DNA of 64,000 nt from Cydia pomonella (taxonomy: Eukaryota > Arthropoda > Insecta > Lepidoptera > Tortricidae), in assembly GCF_033807575.1 (NCBI RefSeq), contig NC_084703.1:2976001-3040000 (forward strand), given 5' to 3'. Position 1 is the first letter of the stretch. The number at the start of each line of letters is the position of its first letter. Positions 55,531 to 64,000 of this stretch are shown here, one piece after another. A program made the translations under genes and the position numbers. A model generated the notes under the pieces. The model saw only the letters and a program-made list of their open reading frames with translations, was not told where the DNA came from and did not search any database.

Positions 55531-55929
55531 TGAACAGTTCTTTCAAATGAGTTTAACTACAAGCCACATTTGGGAGAAAACAGTTGAGTTAATGGAGATA
55601 AATAACCTGATAATGATAACTCACCTTAGATGGGCTATACCAGATAAGTTACCTCAGACAAGTTACATCAATGTTATACGTCAGATACCCAAGATAAGTT
55701 GCGTCATTTAACTATTTCATAAATACACAAACAAATAAAAAAATGAAGAACTTATGCCTCTTCATTTTTTAACTCTATTCTCTGTTTTTAAGCAACATTT
55801 TTATCAAGGGCTAGTTGTAATTATTGTGAGACTATGGTTTTAAATAATTTTAAAGATATTTCAACTAATTTTGAATACTGTCAGATTTTTACTTTCATCA
55901 TTATATTTAATTTGTATTTGTATCCTCAG

Positions 55930-56027
55930 GACAAGAAGCCCCAGAACTCCTTCTCCTTGAACGGCAACGTGTCCAAGGAGATGCGGGTGATGGGCCACGG
56001 ATCACAACACGGCAAGAACTCGGCCAA
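55930..56027 (+). CDS. Adenylate cyclase exon 5 (linker after C1a)
   Basis: The exon encodes about 32 residues including NSFSLNGNVSKEMRVMGHGS and QHGKNSAK. It is probably the variable start of the C1b regulatory linker that follows C1a. The acceptor is ATCCTCAG and the donor is GTAAGA. Entry is at a codon boundary, matching exon 4, and it exits with AA to form Lys with exon 6. GC content and splice signals support a real exon, and no tandem copy follows it. Assignment rests on phase continuity and position, as this part of the family is poorly conserved. Confidence 0.8.
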
Positions 56028-57689
56028 GTAAGAATACTGTAGTTTACGAACCTGTTGAGAGATGGCGCCACCTCCGAGATAGATCGCGCTAACGGTGTGT
56101 CGACGTAGAAACATGACTACCGAGATGCATATTACCGATCTATGTATGAAACTATGAAATAGTATATCATGTCATAAGGGATTCAAAACAAATATTTACG
56201 ACGAGGGCGCAATTGAATCCTGAAATTCCTTAACGAAGCTAAGGGTTCTACAATACAACCAAATCCTGAGCGTAGTGAGGGATCAATTGGTAACACCCAA
56301 GGTGGAAATGATTTTGCTACAATGTGACACATACTTCTTTTCACATCAGGTTCCAAAATATTATTTGAGCTAAAAAAAATTGTATGCAAGAAAAGTGCTA
56401 CTTTTATCCCTCCTCCTAACAGAGAAGAAAAAGCCTTTATTAGGGTTACTATTACTAAGTCTCCGCTGTCCGTCCGTCTGTCACCAAGCTGTATTTCATG
56501 AACCGTGATAAATACTAACAAGTACGGAACCCTCGGCGGGCGAGTCTGACTCGCACTTGGCCGGTTTTTAATGACGAAAAACGTCCGGCAAGATGAACTT
56601 AGAACGTTGTAAATTAGGAAGATTTCATTGCAGATTCAATTTGCGCGACTGCTTTTTTTTTAAATTAAATGGGGAGTCCATGTTTGCCCCTCTAAAATTA
56701 TGACTCCGCCAACAAATACCTACTACATTCTTCGCCTCGACAAAAACGTACTATTATTTATGGTGTCGTACTACGTCAGCTGCCGCTCCGTCGGCGGATT
56801 GATAAATAATAATATGTATTCAAAACAAGTTCCAGGCTCCTTAAAAACCTATCCAGTATTTTGTTATGTCATTTTTGAAAAATCACGTTATATGCGTTAA
56901 ATCCGTACTGGTGATTAATTCCGCACCCTCGTTTAATTATAACGTCAGTGATTTGGGACCTTATTTGTCATAAGCCTTGTTTGTCCATATCAAAGCCTCC
57001 CAAGCGAATTTCGCTTCAAACCCATACCCATACCCATGAATAAGGGATATATTAGCATGAACTTATACTGTAGTTATGTCTTTTATGGTACGTGCAGTAA
57101 CTTTTATAGTTACCCTAGTGTGTTTTCACAGTGAATCTCAAAGCGGACGGTGCCAGGGGCTATTATCTACCCGTATTAGATTCAGTTTAAATCAGAAACT
57201 GAAATTATTCCCACATTAAACATTACTCACACTGGAAAAGACTAACCCTTTTAATCTTTAAACGAATTAGTGTCTTAAAGTTTACTATACAGAGCTGTTT
57301 TTTGAATGCTTGGGGAAAACCAACGGAGCGTACAGTTAAATACATTACGGCATAATGTGTAATAATATACTTGTACCCTTTTCCCTAATGTTCAAGTGTA
57401 TATTTTAGTTGAAATATGCTCATGAACCATTGATCATAAGTACGTTTATGAGTCAAATACAGGTTAACTCAAAAATATGGTAACAATATCTTTCTTACAT
57501 TTTTTTTTCAAAAAGTAATTAATTAAAACTACAATCATTTAAACACATTGTAATTTTGTATTTTAGACATTTGTGATTTTAGTATGTGTGTTTTTTTTTT
57601 GTATATTTGGAATTAGAATATAAATATTTAAACTGAAAAAATACGTATTATCTTTAAAGTATCATCCTCTGCTTATGAAGTTATGATAC
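56028..57689. other. Cyclase intron 5, first part
   Basis: Apart from the family L piece at 56430-56575, nothing is recognised. A 112-residue minus frame at 56183-56521 has no motif and overlaps that repeat. Confidence 0.5.
56430..56575 (-). repeat. Interspersed repeat family L, fragment in the cyclase intron 5
   Basis: TAGGGTTACTATTACTAAGT, CCGTCCGTCTGTCACC and CGAGTCTGACTCGCACTTGG match 33895-34205 with the middle deleted. Confidence 0.6.
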
Positions 57690-57925
57690 ACTTTTTTTTT
57701 TTATACTACGTCGGTGGCAAACAAGCATACGGCCTGCCTGATGGTAAGCATTATCCGTAGCCTATGTACGCCTGCAACTCCAGAGGAGTTACATGCGCGT
57801 TGCCGACCCTAACCCCCTCCCACCCTCGTTGAGCTCTGGCAACCTTACTCACCGGCAGGAACACAACACTATTAGTAGGGTCTAGTGTTATTTGGCTGCG
57901 ATTTTGTGTAAGGTGGAGGTACACA
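57690..57925 (+). repeat. Interspersed repeat family E, copy 3 (5' part)
   Basis: It matches the copy at 4878 from TACTACGTCGGTGGCAAACA to GTAAGGTGGAGGTAC and then breaks off. It lies in the cyclase intron between exons 5 and 6. Confidence 0.75.
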
Positions 57926-58078
57926 AAGCAAACGTTTGTTAAAAATATTAACAATATGCACATTCCTAAGTAAAAAATATTTTTCAATCTTTTGGACCAT
58001 ATCATGATATCCACTAACAGCCCCCGTTCAGGGTTACCTAATATTATGACATGACGGACGGGTAACTACGAAACCTAA

Positions 58079-58285
58079 TAGGGACCGTGCGCGTTGGAGG
58101 GTCTGCCATCTTGTGGCCTGAATCGGAACCATAAACATGCACATTTACACGTCACGTGTTTTCTTGTGCATAGTAGGTTCTGCCATCTTGTGGGCTACAT
58201 CAGAACAATACACATCACATTACGCCTCGCGCCAAAAATCTGACGGCTCCTGTGCTGCCTCCTACAGTTCATGCACGCTCCCTAT
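58079..58285. mobile_element. MITE family I, copy 2, in cyclase intron 5
   Basis: TAGGGACCGTGCGCGTTGGA at the left and TTCATGCACGCTCCCTATA at the right are partly inverse. TA flanks both ends. Confidence 0.65.
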
Positions 58286-58466
58286 ACAAGTCATAGCCCG
58301 CCATGCCCAAGCCTTGTTTATTTTTAGCAAACTGCAATTTGGGTAAAAGAAGTTGGGCAAAACTCAATCTCGCTCTACCCTGATCGAGTGCTTTGGCCGG
58401 CGCTGTCTGTACTTATACTAAGTATTACTTATTTCTTATCAATATTAAATACGATATGTTCTGTAG

Positions 58467-58617
58467 GGTCGAGCAAGGGAACGAATTCAAGAAGCCGGAA
58501 GATGAGGTCAACGAGTATCTGATGAAGGCAATCGATGCGCGTTCCATCGACCGTCTCAGGACCGAGCATTGCCGGCCGTTCACACTGACCTTCCGCGACC
58601 AGAAACTGGAGACGAAG
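58467..58617 (+). CDS. Adenylate cyclase exon 6 (C1b linker, AIDARSIDRLR motif)
   Basis: The exon encodes about 50 residues including EDEVNEYLMKAIDARSIDRL and RTEHCRPFTLTFRDQKLETK. The AIDARSIDRLR..H..F.LTF motif is strongly conserved in membrane adenylate cyclases just before the second membrane block. The acceptor is TTCTGTAG, the donor is GTATGT, and it ends at a codon boundary. The following exon (normally starting with the Tyr of the LEKKY motif) was not found before 64000. The 3' half is repeated in the array that follows. Confidence 0.92.
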
Positions 58618-59440
58618 GTATGTGATATTAGTGTTTATTTACCTGGTAGTAAGGATTAATATAGATCCATCGACCGCCTCAGAGTCGAGCATTGCAGACG
58701 TTTCACACTGACCTTCCGCGACCAGAAACTGGAGACGAAGGTATTATTTACTTACATAGTAGTAAGGTTCACTATTGTTCCATCAACCAACACAAGGCCG
58801 AGCATTGCCGGCCGTTCGCACTGACCTTCCGCGACCAGAAACTGGAGACGAAGGTATATGATATTAGTGTTTATTTACCTGGTAGTGACGATTAATATAG
58901 CTCCATCGACCGTCTCAGGGCCGAGCATTGACGGCCGTTCACACTGACCTTCCGCGACCAGAAACTGGAGACGAAGGTATGTGATATTAGTGTTTATTTA
59001 CCTGGTAGTAAGGATTAATATAGATCCATCGAGCGCCTCAGAGTCGAGCATTGCAGACGTTTGACACTGACCTTCCGCGACCAGAAACTGGAGACGAAGG
59101 TATTATTTACTTACATAGTAGTAAGGTTCACTATTGTTCCATCAACCAACACAAGGCCGAACATTGCCGGCCGTTCGCACTGACCTGGTAGTGACGATTA
59201 ATATAGCTCCATCGACCGTCTCAGGGCCGAGCATTACAGCAGGCATAGCAGACGGCCGTTCACACTGACCTTCCGCGACCAGAAACTGGAGACGAAGGTA
59301 TGAGATATTAGTGCGTATTTACCTGGTAGTAAGGATCAATGTGGCTCCATATACCGCCTCAGGTTCGAGCATTGCGGACGTTTGACACTGACGTTCCGCG
59401 ACCAGAAGCTGGAGAAGAAGGGATGCGATAATGGTGTTAT
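58618..59440 (+). repeat. 123-bp tandem array made of the 3' half of exon 6, with a 359-bp higher-order period
   Basis: The segment TTCCGCGACCAGAAACTGG recurs at 58591 (the real exon), 58714, 58827, 58950, 59073, 59271 and 59394 (last copy AGCTGG). Steps are 123, 113, 123, 123, 198 (including a copy that lost this segment) and 123 bp. Most units keep a GT donor (58741, 58854, 58977, 59100, 59298). The last has GG in its place. Units 58714 and 59073 and their following 113-bp variants match each other better than their neighbours, giving a three-unit, 359-bp higher-order repeat. Each frame ends at TAA in the spacer (GGATTAATATAG). Confidence 0.9.
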
Positions 59441-59445
59441 TTACA

Positions 59446-61787
59446 TGATTTAAGTTTTTATCTTTTTCATTTCTTATACTATGAAAGTGAGTCATTGTTA
59501 TTCTATGAAGACTTCATAGAATAACACAATAACTACACTTAGTGTAGTGTATCATCTGCTCATTACAAGCTTTTATTTAACTTGCCCTGTTAGTATATAT
59601 GGGACAAATCTTGCAAGTTAAATTTGACCCACTTACTGACATAAGGGTGACAATGCAATATTATGGTACCATCAAGCTGATCTGATGATGGAGACAAGAG
59701 GTAGCCATAGGAACTCTGTGATAAAACAACACAACGAATTGTGTTTGGGGTTTTTAGAATTGTCTCGATTAGTATTAGTTGCCCGTGGAAAAAATAGTAG
59801 TCAGCGATAAAAGCTTGTACCAAAAATGAAATTTTTGCCAATAACTTATTTTACTTCCCAAGCACGTTTTATTCTTAATTTACAATGAGCCAAATAAAAT
59901 TTTGGTTTTTGGTTGGATTTGTTGTACACTTTCTATTCTGATATAAACTCCCCATCCATAAATAACTGTACTTTTACCTAAATTGTAACTTGAATTTACA
60001 CACAAGAATTACTATTAAACTTTATACTCACTCAGTCATGTTTACTATATACACATGTATTTTACTTGCCTCGTATTCAAAATGAAAAGTAGAATATTCA
60101 ACTTTAATGAAAGGCACTATTACAGTCTCGGACTATCAGCGCTCTCACCACCACCGCAGCGTTAAACCAGCTTAACTGAAATTAGTGCATTTCATCCCTT
60201 GGTTAACAATCTACTATTTCGATGGACTGCCCGACCGCCGAGCATTGCCGACGTCCACTTTCCACTGCCCGAAACCGGTCAACCGCTTCAAAAATGCCAA
60301 ATTTAGCAAGAAACTACAAACTTCTTGGCTACAAACTCAGGGGAGTATTTTAAGAATACCGGACCGCTGCTAAGGGTAACTTAAATTGCCGGATAACTTC
60401 CGAATTGGATTTGCCCGAAAGTTGTGATGGCCCCGAATGTCGGCGAGTGAGATGACAGCGCCAGGAGTCGGAGGCGTAATGTGATTACTATTGGGAATAT
60501 TACGTAAAAGTCTGCTTAGGAGGCGCCACTGGCACAAAATGTAAACAGACCGCCTTGATGCATCTATTAAACAAATAATCTGTGAATACTTGTCAAATAA
60601 GTTTTTGCAAAAAAATTCATTTTTGGTACAAACTTTGATCGCTGACTGTACTTCTCTTTCCAGAAGCAACTAATACTCATCGAGACATTCTAAAAACCCC
60701 AAACACAATTAGTTGCGTTGTTTTATCACAGAGTACCTATGGCTACCTCCTGTCACCATCATCAGATCATCTCAATGGTACCATATATAATATTGCATTG
60801 TCACCCTTACATATGTATGCAAATTTTCAGCTTCATCGGAAACCGGGAAGTGGGTCAAATTTAGGTTACGTTGTTTTATCACAGAGCTATGGCCACCTCC
60901 TGTCTCCTTCATCAGATCATCTCGATGGTACCATAATATTGCATTGTCACCCGACTTACATATGTATGCAAAATTTTAGCTTCATCGGAAACCGGGTAAT
61001 GGGTCAAATTAAATTTGCAAGATTTGATTACAGACAGACAACGGGACAGACGAAACTAAATAAGAACTTGTAAAAACTATTTAAGGCATATATAGTTATA
61101 TAACTTAAAGTCAATGTGGAGAAGACCGTCTATAAGGGAAGATCGTCTACAATGTCTTTCGTCGCTTTTAATTCTTGCGTACAGATATTCCACTTACAGA
61201 AGGTCGATAGAGCAGGAGTGACGCTCTTCCTTCCTGGATGTGTATGGGCCAGATACGTATACATACAAATACGAGAGTTCTTTATCTATAACGGTCTTTT
61301 CCACATTGACTTTATATACAATTTTATCCACTGGGCCTCACAAGATAAAAAATACGAAGCAAAATTAAATTATAGCACGCTTAATTAAGCTTTCCATTTC
61401 ACTCAAACTTTTCAACCTACGCAAACTCTTACAATCAGAAATTATTAAATCTTTCTCGTCTGGTCGGGACGTTGCCTTGACTTTGAAAACTCCACACTTT
61501 AATTATACAAACATTATATTTATGAGGATAGTGTACTACCGATTCTCCGTACAAATGTAGTCCCCATTTTCCTTTGGATATTAGGTTTATGGAAAATATT
61601 TCGACACAGTTTATTATACATTGACCTTACGACAAAAAGCCACACACATTTGACGTGCCCCTCTCCCGCAAAAATCGGTACTATTTTGTACAGAAAATTG
61701 CAGACAAAGCGTCTCCATTTGCTAAATCCTCCAAGATAAGTAGCCCCTTTGTTTGACTTTTTGATTATTATAAATAAATAAATATAT
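59446..61787. other. Sequence after the exon 6 array, no further cyclase exon seen
   Basis: Apart from the repeat at 60700-61040 and its inverse at 59595-59770, nothing is recognised. I looked for the next cyclase exon (the start of the second membrane block) and did not find one. Confidence 0.5.
60700..61040 (+). repeat. Two-unit tandem repeat (153 bp) of an interspersed element
   Basis: GTTGTTTTATCACAGAG starts at 60717 and again at 60870. TCATCAGATCATCTC, GGTACCATA and CTTCATCGGAAACCGGG follow in both. A reverse-oriented relative lies at 59595-59770 (GTACCATCAAGCTGATCTGA). Confidence 0.8.
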
Positions 61788-62197
61788 GGGGACAATCTTA
61801 CACCGATCGATCTACCCCCAAACTAAGCAGAGCTTGTAGTATGGGTACTAGGCGACAATATAAAATACTTAAATAGATAAGTACCTACTTATAAACTTAC
61901 ATAGAAAACACCCATGACTCAAGAACATTATAAAAGTTAGAAGTGAAAAACAAATTCCATACAAATGTATAAATAAATATAATTGGACATTCTTGTTCTT
62001 ACACAAATTAGTTAAGTCCCACAGTAAGCTCAATAAGGCTTGTGTTGTGAATACTTAGACAACGATATACTAATACTTAAATACATAGAAAACACCCATG
62101 ACTCAGGAACAAATATCCGTGCTCATCACACGAATAAATGCCCTTACCAGGATTTGAACCCGGGGCCAGCGGCTTCATAGGCAGGGTCACTACCCAC
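61788..62197 (-). mobile_element. SINE-A, two adjacent minus copies, the second 5'-truncated
   Basis: A diverged partial copy (61788-61925, with ACATAGAAAACACCCATGAC) is followed by a better one (61980-62197). The latter ends at GGCAGGGTCACTACCCACTT, so its A-box head is missing. Confidence 0.75.
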
Positions 62198-62536
62198 TTT
62201 TTCATATTTTTGTGCATAGTTTGGATGTGTTTTTTATTCATTTATTTATAGCAATGAAATTATTTGGTTGAACTTAATGCTAGGTACCTAGTACCTACAT
62301 ACATAACTACTAGGACCGGGATAGGGCTTAGCAAAATACAAAATATTCCTAATCTAGATTTCATTAGCAATACATACATCATTCATTATATATTTTTAGG
62401 TAAAATGAAATTGTTCGTCAAAACTCAAATAATAATATAATAGTAAAACATTGTAAAAATAATTTAGTAAAATGGAGAAGCGGTCATCTCATTTCCTCTT
62501 AATTATAGAAATATTATATTCAAATAGAGTAATGTT

Positions 62537-62852
62537 GAAGAGCTGGTGGCCTAGCGGTAAGAGTATGCGACTTGCAATCTGGAGGTCGCGAGTTCAAACC
62601 CCGGCTCGTACCAATGAGTTTTTCGGAACTTATGTACGAAATATTATTTGATATTTACCACTCGCTTTTCGGTGAAGGAAAACATCGTAAGGAAACCGGA
62701 CTACCAACAAGGCCTAGTTTACCTGGGTTGGAAGGTCAGATGGCAGACGCTTTCGTAAAAACTAGAGCCTACGCCAAATCTTGGGATTAGTTGTCTAGCG
62801 GACCCCAGGCTGCCATGAGCTGTGGCAAAATGCAAAACGCGACGAAGAAGAA
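62537..62852 (+). mobile_element. SINE-B, copy 4
   Basis: It runs from GAAGAGCTGGTGGCCTAGCG through the B box GAGTTCAAACCC to GCGACGAAGAAGAA, and matches copies 2 and 3 along its length. Confidence 0.85.
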
Positions 62853-62937
62853 CAATGTTCAGGCAAACGCTGACCGAGGTTCATTATAACCGTCTTAAAT
62901 CTAGAACAGCCTACCTATTTTATCAACAAGGTATTAT

Positions 62938-63092
62938 AGTATTTTATGCAACAGTTGTATAAGAAGGGTCAAAAAAGGCGAGTGGCGTGAGTTACAATGT
63001 GAGCCGGAGCCGAAGGCGTAGGCGAACGCTGTAAAGGAATACGCCACGAGAATTTTTTGACCTACTTATACAACGTTGCATACAATATTTTT
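62938..63092. mobile_element. MITE with ATTTTATGCAACAGTTGTAT ends
   Basis: TATGCAACAGTTGTATAAGA pairs with ACTTATACAACGTTGCATAC, and GGTCAAAAAAGGCGAGTGGC pairs with CGCCACGAGAATTTTTTGACC. The centre is GC-rich. Confidence 0.82.
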
Positions 63093-63172
63093 CCTACGAG
63101 TCAACAAAAATAAATCTTAATTTAGGTAAACAAATTACAGCAAAAGTATATAGCCAAGACGCGCGAGCATAC

Positions 63173-63250
63173 CTTGTTACGCGCCCGGCCCGCCCCGGGC
63201 CGCGGCCGGCCGGTCAGCGACACCTCCTCGTAACTCATGAGGCCTTGGTA
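63173..63250 (-). CDS. Possible internal exon of an unidentified minus-strand gene
   Basis: On the minus strand a 78-bp, very GC-rich block in AT-rich surroundings is flanked by AG and GTATGC splice signals. It is open in one frame, reading YQGLMSYEEVSLTGRPRPGA then GRARNK. The YEEV stretch recalls the link between SH3 and guanylate-kinase domains in p55-type MAGUK scaffold proteins, but that is a weak, short match. No partner exon was found nearby. It could instead be a chance frame in a GC island. Confidence 0.35.
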
Positions 63251-63684
63251 CTTGCTACTTGCTAAATTAATTTTTTGGACAGTTTTTTCTCAATTTTGGC
63301 CACCGTAGCCTACGGAGACTAACAAGCAACGCTAAGCGGTCTTCGTAGTCTATGGGTGTTGCTATATTACGGGTGTCACATGCGTGTTTCTGACTTATGA
63401 AGTAATTATTTTTACTATGCAACCAAATGAATATTTTGTAAGTCGGCAGCAATGCACTTAGTTTAAAACTGTATTCGTTTTGGTTTTGTTAGGTTGGGAG
63501 CCATTAATCGCAGTAACGTTATAGCGATTAAAAGCACAAGAGCTTTTATGAGGAATAGACAATATAGACTTTTCTTTATGTTCTGTATGTTCTTATATTC
63601 GTGTTAATGAATGTATAAATGACAGATAACAGTAGAGGAGTAGGAAAAAGGTTAAGCTACTTGCGTTAATAAGCATAATCGGTT

Positions 63685-63800
63685 GAAAAATTACCCGTGT
63701 CATCCACGATGACACGAAGATTTGTCAAATGTAACCTTTAATAACATGATAATATTGATAATACAAGTGAAGGCACGCGTCTTCGTGAATGACACGATAT
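63685..63800. repeat. Inverted repeat with GTGTCATCCACGATGACACG
   Basis: CGTGTCATCCACGATGACAC and TCTTCGTGAATGACACGATA are partly inverse across about 100 bp. It is probably another small MITE. Confidence 0.5.
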
Positions 63801-64000
63801 ATAACCAGTATAAACATTCCCTGCATTTCCTTAAAAATATAAGTATTTAGAGTTCACGCTATATTGGTTTTTCCGTCGTTTAGCGATGGGAGCAACTGTG
63901 AACGTTAAGTATAGTCAGCAACGAAAACTTATGAAACGAATAAGAAATTAAATAAAATAAAATAAATTATTTGCTGTCTCATACGATACTGAAATTACAC

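Noticed and set aside
54899..55546. A 215-residue minus-strand open frame with four repeats
   Set aside because: It is antisense to the 114-bp exon 4 array. Its length and repeats come entirely from tandem duplication of a stop-poor exon.
56183..56521. A 112-residue minus-strand gene
   Set aside because: It overlaps a family L repeat and has no motif or splice context.
1..64000. CRISPR array, bacterial operon or prophage
   Set aside because: Repeats are eukaryotic SINEs, MITEs and exon-derived arrays. Genes have spliceosomal introns, and there are no regular spacers.

Overview
The window looks like a piece of an insect nuclear genome, most probably a moth or butterfly (Lepidoptera). It is AT-rich. 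It is packed with interspersed families that I associate with Lepidoptera: tRNA-derived SINEs with A and B boxes, short TIR elements, and long repeats ending in the CGGAACCCTAAAA motif. Its clear host gene is split into small GC-rich exons with standard GT-AG introns. There is no operon structure, bacterial signal or CRISPR array.

The recognisable host gene lies on the + strand. Six exons (33205-33297, 52002-52148, 54269-54427, 55033-55177, 55930-56027, 58467-58617) join with matching phases. They encode the first catalytic domain (C1a) and the start of the C1b linker of a membrane adenylate cyclase. The sequence most resembles the type 5/6 branch. The upstream exons (N-terminus and first six membrane helices) and the downstream exons (second membrane block and C2) are not visible. 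Most of 1-33204 is therefore probably an upstream intron or flank, and 33298-52001 is an 18.7-kb intron.

The most unusual feature is in the second half. Four of the six exons are followed immediately 3' by tandem copies of themselves, mostly the 3' part of the exon plus its splice donor. These are a 206-bp unit after exon 2 (52068-53370), a 192-bp-spaced dead copy of exon 3 (54461-54616), a 114-bp (38-codon, in-frame) unit after exon 4 (55097-55530), and a 123-bp unit with a 359-bp higher-order period after exon 6 (58618-59440). A reverse-transcriptase fragment ends only a few bases before the exon 2 acceptor.

The rest is a layered mobile-element landscape. There is a 4-kb hAT-type element with an 8-bp target duplication (4715-8691) carrying a pogo-like TA element (6575-7908). 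A 5'-truncated CR1/Jockey-type LINE has a 780-residue ORF (35031-37373, minus). A mariner-like MITE has an internal empty-site control (47842-48412). A short hAT MITE has a perfect 16-bp TIR (29194-29352). There are also many SINEs, fold-back MITEs and two minisatellites. A possible minus-strand exon of an unidentified second gene lies at 63173-63250. Family names are from memory of motifs and were not searched.
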